DNA of 64,000 nucleotides from Flavobacterium psychrophilum (GTDB lineage: Bacteria > Bacteroidota > Bacteroidia > Flavobacteriales > Flavobacteriaceae): NCBI GenBank assembly GCA_001708385.1, contig CP012388.1:124001-188000 (forward strand), in the 5' to 3' direction. The notes beneath the pieces are model-generated. The model had not been told where the DNA came from and searched no databases. It worked only from the letters and a program-made list of their open reading frames with translations. Shown one piece after another: positions 42,063 to 52,148 of the stretch (position 1 is its first letter; each line of letters begins with the position of its first letter). The translations under genes and the position numbers were made by a program.

Positions 42063-43913
42063 ATGCTGGAGCAGAATCAGTACACTGAAGATAACATCCG
42101 TTCACTCGACTGGAAAGAACATATCCGTATGCGTCCGGGTATGTATATCGGTAAGCTGGGCGATGGGTCCTCTCCCGATGATGGTATCTACATCCTTATA
42201 AAAGAGGTTATTGATAACTCAATTGATGAGTTCGTTATGGGTACCGGTAAAACTATCGAAGTTACCCTTAAAGATAAAACCGTAAGTGTGCGCGACTTTG
42301 GCCGTGGTATTCCATTAGGCAAGGTGGTAGATGTTGTATCTAAAATGAATACGGGTGGTAAATACGACTCAAAAGCATTTAAAAAATCAGTAGGTCTTAA
42401 TGGTGTTGGTACAAAAGCGGTTAATGCTCTTTCTAACTATTTCCGTGTAGAATCGGTTAGGGATGGTATACTTAAAGCTGCTGAATTCTCTGCCGGAGAG
42501 TTAACACTTGAAGAAGATCAGGTGGAAACAAGCAAACGTAAAGGAACGAAAGTAATCTTTACTGCTGATGAAGCCATATTTAAAAACTACAAATACCGTA
42601 ACGAGTACATCATTAAGATGCTTAAAAATTATTGTTACCTGAACACAGGTCTTACAATAATTTACAACGGTGAAAAATATTTTAGCGAAGACGGACTTAA
42701 AGACCTTCTTGCTGAAACCATAAGTGAAGACGACAGGATCTATCCAATTATCCATTTAAAGGATGAGGATATCGAAATTGCCATGACCCACAGTAGAACC
42801 CAATACAGCGAAGAGTATTACTCATTCGTTAACGGACAGAATACTACACAGGGTGGTACGCATTTAGGTGCTTTCCGTGAAGCAATTGTAAGGACTATCA
42901 AAGAGTTTTACAATAAGAACTTTGAAGCGTCTGATATACGCAAATCAATCGTAAGTGCGATAAGCGTTAAAGTTGAAGAGCCGGTTTTTGAGTCGCAAAC
43001 TAAAACGAAGTTGGGATCTACCGATATGGGACCTGAAGCGCCAACGGTACGTACGTTTGTAAATGATTTTATCAAGAATAAGCTTGATAACTTTTTACAC
43101 CGTAATCCGGATGTTGCAGAAGCATTGCTTAAAAAGATCTTACAGGCAGAACGTGAGCGTAAAGAACTTTCGGGAATCCGTAAGCTTGCAAGAGACAGGG
43201 CTAAAAAAGCATCGCTTCACAATAAGAAACTACGTGATTGCCGTGTACACCTTACCGATGCTAAAAATCCAAGAAGTTTAGAAAGCACACTTTTTATTAC
43301 CGAGGGAGATTCAGCTTCAGGTTCTATCACCAAATCGAGGGATGTAAATACCCAGGCTGTTTTTAGTCTTAGGGGTAAGCCGCTTAACTCGTACGGTATG
43401 AGTAAAAAAATCGTATACGAGAATGAAGAGTTTAACCTGTTACAGGCTGCACTTGACATTGAAGAGGAAATGGAGAACCTGCGTTACAACAACATCGTAA
43501 TTGCTACCGATGCCGACGTTGACGGTATGCACATCCGCTTGCTGCTTATAACTTTCTTTCTGCAGTTTTTCCCGGAACTTATAAAAGAAAACCACCTTTA
43601 TATTTTACAGACGCCACTTTTCCGTGTCAGAAATAAAAAGGAAACCATATACTGTTACTCTGATGATGAGCGCAGAAATGCTATAGAGAAACTGAAGGGG
43701 AAACCGGAAATAACACGATTTAAAGGTTTGGGAGAGATATCCCCCGACGAATTCAAGCACTTTATTGGGCAGGATATTCGTCTTGACCCTGTTTTGATGG
43801 ATAAAGCTACACCGATAGAAACTTTATTAGAGTTCTATATGGGTAAAAACACACCGGACAGGCAGGAGTTTATCATCAATAACCTTAAGGTGGAACTTGA
43901 TGCAGTGGAGTAG
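42063..43913 (+). CDS. parE: DNA topoisomerase IV subunit B
   Basis: A 616-residue GHKL ATPase subunit. The ATP site blocks are [12 protein letters not shown] and DFGRGIPLG with [17 protein letters not shown]. The TOPRIM domain carries EGDSASGS and the metal-binding DADVDG. Length and the immediate partner parC (72 bp downstream) identify topoisomerase IV and not gyrase. It decatenates daughter chromosomes together with ParC. Confidence 0.95.
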   Translation: MLEQNQYTEDNIRSLDWKEHIRMRPGMYIGKLGDGSSPDDGIYILIKEVIDNSIDEFVMGTGKTIEVTLKDKTVSVRDFGRGIPLGKVVDVVSKMNTGGKYDSKAFKKSVGLNGVGTKAVNALSNYFRVESVRDGILKAAEFSAGELTLEEDQVETSKRKGTKVIFTADEAIFKNYKYRNEYIIKMLKNYCYLNTGLTIIYNGEKYFSEDGLKDLLAETISEDDRIYPIIHLKDEDIEIAMTHSRTQYSEEYYSFVNGQNTTQGGTHLGAFREAIVRTIKEFYNKNFEASDIRKSIVSAISVKVEEPVFESQTKTKLGSTDMGPEAPTVRTFVNDFIKNKLDNFLHRNPDVAEALLKKILQAERERKELSGIRKLARDRAKKASLHNKKLRDCRVHLTDAKNPRSLESTLFITEGDSASGSITKSRDVNTQAVFSLRGKPLNSYGMSKKIVYENEEFNLLQAALDIEEEMENLRYNNIVIATDADVDGMHIRLLLITFFLQFFPELIKENHLYILQTPLFRVRNKKETIYCYSDDERRNAIEKLKGKPEITRFKGLGEISPDEFKHFIGQDIRLDPVLMDKATPIETLLEFYMGKNTPDRQEFIINNLKVELDAVE

Positions 43914-43985
43914 ATAGATGTAGAGGCTTGCCACAACTACATCTGTACCAAAAAATACAAAAATATATACATTCGAAAGTAATAC

Positions 43986-46622
43986 ATGGACGAAGAAAAT
44001 TTTGAGCCTTTAAAAGAAGGAGAACATTTTTACGACAGGATAGGAGACCCTGAGTCTGGCGATACCATTACCAAGGTAACCGGTATGTACAAAGACTGGT
44101 TTCTGGACTATGCGTCTTACGTTATTCTTGAGCGTGCTGTACCTGCAATTGAGGACGGATTTAAACCCGTTCAGCGTAGGATTATGCACTCGCTTAAAGA
44201 ACTTGACGATGGGCGTTATAATAAGGTTGCCAACGTAGTAGGGCACACTATGCAGTATCACCCGCACGGTGATGCAAGTATTGGCGATGCAATGGTGCAA
44301 ATTGGCCAAAAGGAACTTCTTATTGATACTCAGGGTAACTGGGGTAATATACTTACGGGAGATGGTGCTGCTGCATCCCGTTATATTGAGGCGCGACTTT
44401 CTAAGTTTGCGCTTGAAGTGTTATATAGCCCTAAGATTACGCCTTGGCAAGCGTCTTATGACGGCAGGCGTAATGAACCGATTAATCTTCCGGTTAAATT
44501 CCCATTGTTATTAGCTCAGGGCGCCGAAGGTATTGCTGTTGGTTTGTCTACAAAAGTACTTCCACACAATTTTATAGAGTTGATCGACGCGTCTATAAAA
44601 ATATTAAAAAACAAGCCTTTTACAATTTACCCTGATTTCCCTACTGCCGGTATTGCAGACGTTTCTGCATACAATGACGGTATGCGTGGCGGGCGTATAA
44701 GGGTTCGTGCTAAGATTTCTCAGTTAGATAAAAGTACTTTGGTTATCACGCAGATACCATTTAGTACTAATACAACAACTTTAATTGATAGTATCCTTAA
44801 GGCGAATGAAAAGGGTAAGATAAAAATCAGGAAAATTGAAGATAATACCGCTGCAGATGTTGAGATCCTGATACATCTTCCGGCTGGTGTTTCTCCTGAT
44901 AAGACAATCGATGCATTATTTGCCTTTACAGCATGTGAAACATCGGTAGCGCCACTTGGTTGTGTTATCGAAGACCATAAACCATTGTTTGTTGGTGTTT
45001 CGCATATGCTTAAGATATCTACTGCACGTACAGTAGATCTGCTAAAACGTGAACTTGAAATTCAGCTCGATGAATTAGAGGAGCAATGGCACTTTCAGTC
45101 GTTAGAGCGTATATTTATTGAGAACAGAATATACCGCGCTATTGAGGAAGAAGAGACGTGGGAAGGAGTTATAAAAGCGATAGATGAAGGATTAAAACCT
45201 TTCACTACCCATTTAAGGCGTGCTGTTACAGAAGATGATATTGTTCGGTTAACTGAAATACGAATCAAACGTATTTCTAAATTCGATATTGATAAAGCTC
45301 AGGAAAAAATTGAAGCACTTGAAGGTGAGATAGAGCAGGTGAAACACCATCTTGCTCATATTGTAGAATTTGCAATAGACTTTTTCCAGGGACTTAAAGA
45401 TCGTTACGGTAAAGGGCGTGAGCGTAAAACGGAACTTAGAAGTTTTGATAACATCGAAGCTACAAAAGTTGTGTTACGTAACACTAAGCTTTATGTGAAC
45501 CGTGAAGAAGGCTTTGTAGGAACAGGTTTAAAGAAAGACGAGTATGTCGCAGATTGTTCTGATATTGATGACGTTATTGTATTCCTTCGTAATGGAAGCA
45601 TGATGATTACCAAAGTGGATGTGAAAACATTTGTTGGTAAAGACATTATTCACGTTGCTGTATTTGATAAAAACGATAAGCGTACTATCTATAACATGAT
45701 TTACCGTGATGGTAAGTCAGGGCCTTCATACATTAAAAGATTCAACGTATCTGGGGTAACCCGGGATAAGGTGTACGATCTTTCTGCCGGTACTAAAGAC
45801 TCTATGGTATTGTATTTTTCTGATAATCCTAATGGTGAGGCAGAGGTTATTACAGTATTGCTTCGTCAGGTAGGTAGCGTTAAGAAATTGAAATTCGACC
45901 TAGATTTTGCTACCATGGCAATTAAAGGCCGTGCCTCAAAAGGGAATACGGTTACTAAATATCCTATCAAAAAGATTGAGCTGAAAGAAAAAGGTATCTC
46001 TACACTTAAACCCAGAAGGGTTTGGTTTGATGATACCGTACACCGGCTTAATGTTGATGGCAGAGGAGAGCTTTTAGGTGAATTCAGGCCTAATGACAGG
46101 TTGTTAATAATCAATCAGTCCGGAAAAGTAAAAACTATTATTCCGGAGCTTACCACGCATTTCGATGAAGGTATGATTGTTCTGGAGAAATGGGTTCCTA
46201 ATAAACCTATTTCAGCTATTTATTTTGATGGCGAAAAAGAACGCTATTTTATAAAACGTTTCCTTGTAGAGAATGAAAACAAAGAGGAAATATTTATTAC
46301 TGAAAATCCTAAGTCGCAACTAGAGATTGTGTCTACTGATTACCGTCCTGTTGCGGAGCTTGTATTTGCAAAGGTAAAAGGTGTTCAGAAAGAAAATCTT
46401 GTTATAGATATGGAAGACTATATCGCTGTTAAGGGCATTAAGGCGTTAGGTAACCAACTTACGTCTGATAAATTAAAACAGGTAAACCTTCTTGAATCAT
46501 TGCCGTACGACCCTCCTGTGGAAGAAGTTCCTGAAGAAATGGAAGTATTGGGTGAAACAGATGTTAATGATACTAATATCACTCTTGAAGATGATGGACA
46601 AATAACATTATCTTTGGATTAG
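43986..46622 (+). CDS. parC: DNA topoisomerase IV subunit A
   Basis: An 878-residue DNA cleavage-rejoining subunit. The catalytic Tyr is Y133 (AASRYIEARL). The winged-helix region has KPVQRRIMHSL and HPHGDASIGDAM; the residue at the quinolone hot-spot position is Ala97, with Ser98 next to it and Asp101 at the second hot spot. A coiled-coil region (about 370-470) and a C-terminal beta-pinwheel DNA-wrapping domain follow (about 500-830), ending in an acidic tail. It is coupled with parE and followed by a strong terminator. Confidence 0.95.
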   Translation: MDEENFEPLKEGEHFYDRIGDPESGDTITKVTGMYKDWFLDYASYVILERAVPAIEDGFKPVQRRIMHSLKELDDGRYNKVANVVGHTMQYHPHGDASIGDAMVQIGQKELLIDTQGNWGNILTGDGAAASRYIEARLSKFALEVLYSPKITPWQASYDGRRNEPINLPVKFPLLLAQGAEGIAVGLSTKVLPHNFIELIDASIKILKNKPFTIYPDFPTAGIADVSAYNDGMRGGRIRVRAKISQLDKSTLVITQIPFSTNTTTLIDSILKANEKGKIKIRKIEDNTAADVEILIHLPAGVSPDKTIDALFAFTACETSVAPLGCVIEDHKPLFVGVSHMLKISTARTVDLLKRELEIQLDELEEQWHFQSLERIFIENRIYRAIEEEETWEGVIKAIDEGLKPFTTHLRRAVTEDDIVRLTEIRIKRISKFDIDKAQEKIEALEGEIEQVKHHLAHIVEFAIDFFQGLKDRYGKGRERKTELRSFDNIEATKVVLRNTKLYVNREEGFVGTGLKKDEYVADCSDIDDVIVFLRNGSMMITKVDVKTFVGKDIIHVAVFDKNDKRTIYNMIYRDGKSGPSYIKRFNVSGVTRDKVYDLSAGTKDSMVLYFSDNPNGEAEVITVLLRQVGSVKKLKFDLDFATMAIKGRASKGNTVTKYPIKKIELKEKGISTLKPRRVWFDDTVHRLNVDGRGELLGEFRPNDRLLIINQSGKVKTIIPELTTHFDEGMIVLEKWVPNKPISAIYFDGEKERYFIKRFLVENENKEEIFITENPKSQLEIVSTDYRPVAELVFAKVKGVQKENLVIDMEDYIAVKGIKALGNQLTSDKLKQVNLLESLPYDPPVEEVPEEMEVLGETDVNDTNITLEDDGQITLSLD

Positions 46623-46639
46623 AGGATGAAAATAAAACT

Positions 46640-46668
46640 AAAAACTCACGCCTGTCGTGAGTTTTTTT
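46640..46668 (+). terminator. Terminator of parE-parC
   Basis: AAACTCACG (46642-46650) pairs with CGTGAGTTT (46656-46664), followed by seven T in total. It is 20 bp past the parC stop. Confidence 0.88.
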
Positions 46669-46674
46669 ATTACT

Positions 46675-46710
46675 ATAAATAAGAAAGGCTCCGCATTGCG
46701 GAGCCTTTTG
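46675..46710 (-). terminator. Terminator of the OmpA lipoprotein gene
   Basis: AAAGGCTCCGCA (46684-46695) pairs with TGCGGAGCCTTT (46697-46708). On the minus strand CTTATTT follows, a moderate T-run. Back to back with the parC terminator. Confidence 0.75.
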
Positions 46711-46731
46711 TATGTCATATTAAAGAATGAA

Positions 46732-47577
46732 TTATTTACCAGCTTTCTGGTTTTTCATTTCTTTTTCTATCATGTCGTAGAACTGGTCAATTTTAGGAAG
46801 TACAAGGATTCTTGTTCTTCTGTTTGTAGCTCTTCCTTCAGCAGTATCATTAGATGTAAGTGGAATGTATTCTCCACGTCCTGATGCTACTAAACGTTTT
46901 GGATCGATACCAAAATCATTTTGAAGTAATCTTACAATTGAAGTTGCACGTTTAACACTTAAATCCCAGTTGTCCTGAAGTACAGGGTTTTTGATAGGCA
47001 CATTATCAGTATGTCCTTCAACCATACATTCAAAGTCGGGTTTATCCTGAACGATTTTAGCAACTTTACCAAGAACTTCTTTAGCTCTGTCGCTTACCTG
47101 GTAGCTACCGCTTTTGAATAGAAGTTTATCAGCGATAGAGATGTAAACCACACCTTTCTCAACGTTAACTTCGATATCCGGATCGTTTACACCAACAGCT
47201 CTTTTGATACTTGTAACAAGTGCAAGTGTAACCGAGTCTTTACGTGTAAGTGCATCCTGAAGCCTGGTTATTTTAAGATCTTTCTCTTTAAGGCTTTCAA
47301 GCGATTTTTCAAGGTTTTGTGCACCTTTAGATGATAGGGTTGTTAAGTTGTCCCTGGTATTCATCAGGTCACTTTTATCTTTTCTAAGATCATCTACTTG
47401 TCTGTTTAATAGGTCTCTTTCTGTAAGGCATGTATTCAGCTTTACAGTAGCGCTATTTAACAAGTCCTGAATTTCTTTGTTTTTTGCTTCCAATTCAGCA
47501 ATCTTTTTTTTAGAACCGCACGAAGTGGATGTCAGCGTCATGGCTGCTAAGGCAAGTACTAGAATGGCTCTTTTCAT
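46732..47577 (-). CDS. OmpA-family lipoprotein with coiled coil
   Basis: A 281-residue lipoprotein. The ATG at 47577 (MKRAILVLALAAM) gives a signal with lipobox STSC (Cys20); the longer frame begins at a TTG. Residues about 25-110 form a coiled coil. The OmpA-type peptidoglycan-binding domain (about 145-260) has LLFKSGSYQVS, VEGHTDNVPI and the classic RATNRRTRI. It should tether the outer membrane to peptidoglycan. It has its own terminator and lies near a glycosyltransferase gene on the same strand. Confidence 0.9.
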   Translation of the reverse strand: MKRAILVLALAAMTLTSTSCGSKKKIAELEAKNKEIQDLLNSATVKLNTCLTERDLLNRQVDDLRKDKSDLMNTRDNLTTLSSKGAQNLEKSLESLKEKDLKITRLQDALTRKDSVTLALVTSIKRAVGVNDPDIEVNVEKGVVYISIADKLLFKSGSYQVSDRAKEVLGKVAKIVQDKPDFECMVEGHTDNVPIKNPVLQDNWDLSVKRATSIVRLLQNDFGIDPKRLVASGRGEYIPLTSNDTAEGRATNRRTRILVLPKIDQFYDMIEKEMKNQKAGK

Positions 47578-47641
47578 AAACTCCAAATTTTAAATTTTAA
47601 ACTAAATTACATATTAATACTAAAAACTATAACGAGTTTGT

Positions 47642-48649
47642 CTATAAACTATTGTTAAAATTTTTATCAAATATCTTGCCTTTTGTGACATAATACAAGT
47701 AGATGATACTATTAATTTTGTAGTAATTTTTATACTTCTTTGATTCTCTTTTGTTTAGGAAGTGAAAAAATCTTAAATAAAATTGAAAATGAGCACTTAA
47801 AATTGCCCATAAGTGTGCAAATTTACCCTGTAATAGAAATCGTATCCCTGCGATGCTATCAAAAAGTAGTCTTATAAACAGTACAGTAAACAATTTTGAT
47901 GTTGGAAGGTTCTTTATCATCATCCATAACGAGTTCCTGAAATTCAGGAATGTTTTACGCGGATTTTCAGTTTTAAGAGTAGCTCCGCCAACATGGTAAA
48001 TTACAGATTCGCTGCAAAAACGGACTTTGTAATTCTTGTTGAATGCTCTCCAGCAAAGGTCTATTTCTTCCTGATGTGCAAAAAAGTCTTCATCAAAGCC
48101 CCTAAGCTCATTAAATACTTTTCTTCGTATAAAAAAGCATGCGCCGGATGCCCAGAAAATTTCGGTAGTATCATCATACTGTCCACGATCTTCTTCTATA
48201 GTGTCAAAAATTCTTCCTCTGCAAAAAGGGAAGCCATATCTGTCTATAAATCCGCCGGCTGCACCTGCGTATTCAAAATGAGTTTTGTTTTTATAATCTA
48301 ATATCTTTGGTTGAATGATAACCGTTTCATTATCAGCTTCGAAAAGTTCAATTATAGGGTTAAGCCATCCTTCGGTAACTTCTACGTCAGAGTTTACAAG
48401 TGCATAAATTTCTTCTTTCACACCTTGCAGGGCCTCATTATAGCCTTTGGCATAGCCGTAGTTGCCTTTGTTATGAATAATCCGTATTTCAGGATAGGCC
48501 ACTTTTATAAATGCCACTGATTCGTCAGTAGATGCGTTATCGGCAACATAAATTTGCGCCTCCTGAGAATATTTTACTACAGAAGGAAGAAATTCTTCAA
48601 GTAGCTTTTTTCCGTTCCAGTTTAAAATTACAACAGCTATGGTTTTCAT
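47642..48649 (-). CDS. Family-2 glycosyltransferase (rhamnosyltransferase-like)
   Basis: A 335-residue non-processive glycosyltransferase. The GT-A domain occupies residues 1-230: VVILNWNGKKLL, ADNASTDES, the DxD-type NSDVEV and HQEEIDLCWRA near the acceptor site. The C-terminal 80 residues are amphipathic and may attach to the membrane. It shares motifs with WbbL/rhamnosyltransferases of cell-surface glycan synthesis. Its start overlaps the stop of the HsdR-N-like gene by four bases (ATGA), so both are made together. Confidence 0.85.
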   Translation of the reverse strand: MKTIAVVILNWNGKKLLEEFLPSVVKYSQEAQIYVADNASTDESVAFIKVAYPEIRIIHNKGNYGYAKGYNEALQGVKEEIYALVNSDVEVTEGWLNPIIELFEADNETVIIQPKILDYKNKTHFEYAGAAGGFIDRYGFPFCRGRIFDTIEEDRGQYDDTTEIFWASGACFFIRRKVFNELRGFDEDFFAHQEEIDLCWRAFNKNYKVRFCSESVIYHVGGATLKTENPRKTFLNFRNSLWMMIKNLPTSKLFTVLFIRLLFDSIAGIRFLLQGKFAHLWAILSAHFQFYLRFFHFLNKRESKKYKNYYKINSIIYLYYVTKGKIFDKNFNNSL

Positions 48650-49098
48650 CGGATAGGTGTATATTCGGGTAAGTCATGCAGGAAAAAGTATTTTTCCTGT
48701 TCGTAATCCATCTGGCAAAAGTAGTGATTTAAGCCATTGGTAACCATTAAATGTCCCGCATTAAGGGTCATATTGTAACGTGCAATCTGGTCGAAAGTAT
48801 GCTGTGAAATTGTTATTGCGGGCGCTTTACATTCAACAAGTAAAAAAATAGTTCCATCAGGATGAAATACAACTACATCATAGCGTTTGGTTAAACCATT
48901 AATTTTAATGATCTTCTCTACATTTATATATGATTTAGGGTATTTTTTTTCTTCGAGTAAAAAACGTACCACGTGTTGACGTACCCATTCTTCCGGGGTG
49001 AGGATTATAAATTTTTTACGGATTTCATCAAAAATGGCGACCTTATTTTCACTATTTTTGAATCGAAAAGTATAGTTATTGAAATTAAGTTTCTGCAT
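48646..49098 (-). CDS. Stand-alone HsdR N-terminal nuclease-fold protein
   Basis: A 150-residue protein resembling the N-terminal nuclease domain of type I restriction subunit HsdR. PD-(D/E)xK residues are in place: Asp74 (KRYDVVVF) and E89-x-K91 (VECKAP). The helicase, modification and specificity subunits are absent here, so it is not a restriction system by itself. It overlaps the glycosyltransferase gene by four bases and is divergent from holA, a conserved-looking housekeeping position, so a DNA repair or replication-linked role is possible. A minus-strand TAAATTTG (49103-49110) lies just upstream. Confidence 0.75.
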   Translation of the reverse strand: MQKLNFNNYTFRFKNSENKVAIFDEIRKKFIILTPEEWVRQHVVRFLLEEKKYPKSYINVEKIIKINGLTKRYDVVVFHPDGTIFLLVECKAPAITISQHTFDQIARYNMTLNAGHLMVTNGLNHYFCQMDYEQEKYFFLHDLPEYTPIR

Positions 49099-49150
49099 GA
49101 TGCAAATTTAGTTCTTTTGGCTACAAACCTCATAATTTAATAGCAGTATA

Positions 49151-50155
49151 GTGGACGAAGTTTCAAAGATTGTAAACGAAATAAAACAGGGCAACATAAA
49201 GCCCATTTATTTTTTTATGGGCGAAGAGCCTTATTATATCGACAGGCTTACAGAATATATTGAAAACAATATACTTACTGAAGAAGAAAAGGGATTTAAC
49301 CAAATGGTGCTGTATGGAAAAGATGTTACTATAGAAGATGTAATATCTAACGCAAAACGCTATCCTATGATGGCCGATCGTCAGGTGGTAATCGTCAAAG
49401 AAGCCCAGGAATTGGCACGTACAATCGAAAAGCTGGAAGGCTATGCCGAAAACCCTCAGCCTACTACTGTGCTTGTATTCGCGTACAAATATAAAACGCT
49501 AGATAAGCGTAAAAAAGTGACTAAGCTGCTTGAGAAAAAAGGCGTTGTTTACGAAAGTAAAAAAATGTACGATAATCAGGTAGGCGACTGGATTAAGCGG
49601 GTGCTTTCCGGTAAAGGTTATACTATAGAACCTAAAGCGGCTGCAATGCTGGTTGAATTTTTAGGTACTGATTTAAGCAAGATCAACAATGAACTGGAGA
49701 AGCTTATGATCATTCTTCCTCAGGGGAGTACAATTACGGCGCATGTCATAGAAGAGAATATTGGTATTAGTAAAGATTATAATGTGTTTGAGTTGCGAAA
49801 AGCTATTGGTGAACGTGATCAGCTTAAAGCGTATAAAATTGCCGACTACTTTTCGCAGAATCCAAAGGATAATCCACTCGTAATGACGGTAGGTTTAGTA
49901 TTTGGTTTCTTTTCGCAGCTATTGCAATATCATGGGCTGAAAGACAGAAATCCGTCTAACGTAGCCAAGATATTAAAGGTGAATCCTTACTTTGTTAAAG
50001 ATTATGATATCGCTCTTCGTAATTATCCTATGAAAAAGGTAAGTGCCATAGTAGCAACGTTACGCGATGTTGATGTAAAGAGCAAAGGGGTGGGGGCGAA
50101 CGCTATTTCGCAGGCTGACCTCTTGAAAGAGATGCTGGTAAAGATTTTTAATTAA
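49151..50155 (+). CDS. holA: DNA polymerase III subunit delta
   Basis: A 334-residue clamp-loader subunit. It shows the delta-family layout: an N-terminal AAA+-like fold without a working Walker A (KPIYFFMGEEPYYIDRL), AKRYPMMADRQVVIVKEAQEL, the middle LTRLEK-like helix LSKINNELEKLMI and the C-terminal collar region (VAKILKVNPYFVKDY). It starts with GTG at 49151. Delta opens the beta sliding clamp. Followed by a small membrane protein gene. Confidence 0.92.
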   Translation: MDEVSKIVNEIKQGNIKPIYFFMGEEPYYIDRLTEYIENNILTEEEKGFNQMVLYGKDVTIEDVISNAKRYPMMADRQVVIVKEAQELARTIEKLEGYAENPQPTTVLVFAYKYKTLDKRKKVTKLLEKKGVVYESKKMYDNQVGDWIKRVLSGKGYTIEPKAAAMLVEFLGTDLSKINNELEKLMIILPQGSTITAHVIEENIGISKDYNVFELRKAIGERDQLKAYKIADYFSQNPKDNPLVMTVGLVFGFFSQLLQYHGLKDRNPSNVAKILKVNPYFVKDYDIALRNYPMKKVSAIVATLRDVDVKSKGVGANAISQADLLKEMLVKIFN

Positions 50156-50198
50156 ACTTTTTAATCACGATATTTGCAGGCTAAAACCGGAAAAGAAG

Positions 50199-50381
50199 AT
50201 GGGAATGAATAAAAATACCATTTTAGGATGGGCTACATTTATAATGATACTTATGGGGCTGCTGCTTATAGCACTTGGCGCTTTTAGATATAATGATATT
50301 GCCGGATATGGCTTTGCTGCAGTAGGTATTGGTTTTTTTGCCATTGCCTGGGTCTTTAGTTCTTTAAAAGGCAGAGTATAA
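50199..50381 (+). CDS. Small CAL67264-type membrane protein
   Basis: A 60-residue protein with two membrane helices (about 8-27 and 33-53), starting MGMNKNTILGWATFIM. It resembles the flavobacterial CAL67264 family of small membrane proteins, which I recall next to ettA. The function is unknown. It lies between holA and ettA on the same strand, 39 bp before ettA. Confidence 0.8.
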   Translation: MGMNKNTILGWATFIMILMGLLLIALGAFRYNDIAGYGFAAVGIGFFAIAWVFSSLKGRV

Positions 50382-50420
50382 TAATAGAGGAATAAACAAC
50401 AATCAATAAACATTTTTAGA

Positions 50421-52115
50421 ATGTCAGACGATAAGAAAGTAATATTTTCAATGTCCCGTGTAGGTAAGACCTTTCCGGGCGCACAAAAACCTGTATTAAA
50501 AGATATTTATCTAAGTTTTTTCTACGGTGCCAAAATTGGTATCCTTGGTCTTAATGGTTCGGGTAAATCCTCGCTATTAAAACTTATAGCAGGTGTAGAT
50601 AAAAATTTCCAGGGTGATATTGTATTTGCACCGGGATATACTGTTGGTTACCTTGAACAGGAGCCACAATTAGATGAAAACAAAACAGTTATTGAGGTAG
50701 TTCGTGAAGGTGTCGCCGAAACAATGGCTATCCTTGACGAATTCAACAAAATTAATGACAGTTTTGGTGATCCTGAAGTATATGAGGATGCAGATAAAAT
50801 GCAAAAACTTATGGACCGTCAGGCAGAACTTCAGGATAAGATAGATGCTTCGGGTGCATGGGAAATTGACACCAAGCTTGAAATAGCAATGGATGCGCTT
50901 CGTACTCCTGAACCTGATACTCCTATTAATGTGCTTTCTGGTGGTGAAAAAAGACGTGTGGCTTTATGTCGCCTTCTTTTACAACAACCGGATGTACTAT
51001 TACTGGATGAGCCTACCAATCACCTTGATGCAGAAAGTGTATTGTGGTTAGAGCAGCATCTTCAGCATTATGCAGGTACAGTAATTGCTGTAACGCACGA
51101 CCGTTATTTCCTTGATAACGTAGCCGGTTGGATACTTGAACTTGACAGGGGAGAAGGTATTCCATGGAAAGGTAACTACTCTTCATGGTTAGATCAAAAA
51201 GCAAAACGCCTTGAACAGGAAGAGAAAACTGCTTCTAAAAGAAGAAAAACGCTTGAGCGCGAGCTTGATTGGGTTAGACAGGGTGCTAAAGGACGCCAGA
51301 CTAAACAAAAGGCACGTTTACAAAACTACGACAGATTGTTAAACGAAGACCAGAAAGAACTTGATGAAAAACTGGAAATCTACATACCTAACGGACCAAG
51401 GCTTGGTACAAATGTTATTGAGGCTAAAGGTGTTGCTAAAGGATATGGAGATAAATTGTTATATGACAACCTTAATTTCACGCTGCCACAAGCTGGTATT
51501 GTTGGTATTATTGGTCCAAATGGTGCCGGTAAAACCACTATCTTCAGAATGATCATGGGTGAAGAAACTCCCGATGCAGGTGAATTTACAGTTGGTGAAA
51601 CAGTTAAGATTGCTTATGTTGACCAATCTCACTCAAATATTGACCCTGAAAAATCTATTTGGGAAAATTTCTGTGATGGACAGGAGCTTATCATGATGGG
51701 CGGAAGACAGGTTAACTCACGTGCTTACCTAAGCCGTTTTAACTTTAGTGGTAGCGACCAGAATAAAAAAGTTGCTACGCTATCAGGCGGTGAGCGTAAC
51801 AGGCTTCACCTTGCTATAACGCTAAAAGAAGAAGGTAATGTACTATTACTGGATGAGCCTACGAATGACCTTGATATCAACACGCTTCGTGCACTTGAAG
51901 AAGGTCTGGATAACTTTGCGGGTTGTGCAGTGGTAATTTCTCACGACAGATGGTTTCTTGACAGGGTATGTACGCATATTCTTGCGTTTGAAGGAAACTC
52001 TGAAGTATACTTCTTTGAAGGTAGCTTCTCTGAATATGAAGAGAATAAAAAGAAACGCCTTGGTGGTGATTTAACGCCAAAACGTATCAAGTACAAAAAA
52101 CTTATCAGAGGATAA
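50421..52115 (+). CDS. ettA: Energy-dependent translational throttle protein EttA (ABC-F)
   Basis: A 564-residue ABC-F protein with two ATPase modules and no membrane segment. Walker A motifs are GLNGSGKSS and GPNGAGKTT; signatures are LSGGEKRRVAL and LSGGERNRLHL; Walker B are LLLDEPTNHLD and LLLDEPTNDLD. Between the modules is a charged linker, the P-site-tRNA-interacting motif (about 245-310). The arm insertion in module 1 (about 95-135) is that of EttA. It gates the first elongation steps of ribosomes according to ADP/ATP. Confidence 0.96.
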   Translation: MSDDKKVIFSMSRVGKTFPGAQKPVLKDIYLSFFYGAKIGILGLNGSGKSSLLKLIAGVDKNFQGDIVFAPGYTVGYLEQEPQLDENKTVIEVVREGVAETMAILDEFNKINDSFGDPEVYEDADKMQKLMDRQAELQDKIDASGAWEIDTKLEIAMDALRTPEPDTPINVLSGGEKRRVALCRLLLQQPDVLLLDEPTNHLDAESVLWLEQHLQHYAGTVIAVTHDRYFLDNVAGWILELDRGEGIPWKGNYSSWLDQKAKRLEQEEKTASKRRKTLERELDWVRQGAKGRQTKQKARLQNYDRLLNEDQKELDEKLEIYIPNGPRLGTNVIEAKGVAKGYGDKLLYDNLNFTLPQAGIVGIIGPNGAGKTTIFRMIMGEETPDAGEFTVGETVKIAYVDQSHSNIDPEKSIWENFCDGQELIMMGGRQVNSRAYLSRFNFSGSDQNKKVATLSGGERNRLHLAITLKEEGNVLLLDEPTNDLDINTLRALEEGLDNFAGCAVVISHDRWFLDRVCTHILAFEGNSEVYFFEGSFSEYEENKKKRLGGDLTPKRIKYKKLIRG

Positions 52116-52117
52116 AA

Positions 52118-52148
52118 ATAAAAAAAGCGGCTAAGCCGCTTTTTTTAT
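52118..52148 (+). terminator. Terminator of ettA
   Basis: AAAAAAAGCGGCT (52120-52132) pairs with AGCCGCTTTTTTT (52134-52146). It starts within three bases of the ettA stop and abuts the convergent gene's stop at 52148, so it can also act on the minus strand. Confidence 0.85.

Noticed and set aside
46640..46710. Back-to-back hairpins as a small repeat element
   Set aside because: They are well explained as separate terminators of the convergent parC and OmpA-lipoprotein genes.
48646..49098. A type I restriction-modification system
   Set aside because: Only the small nuclease-like domain is present; no helicase, methylase or specificity genes are nearby.
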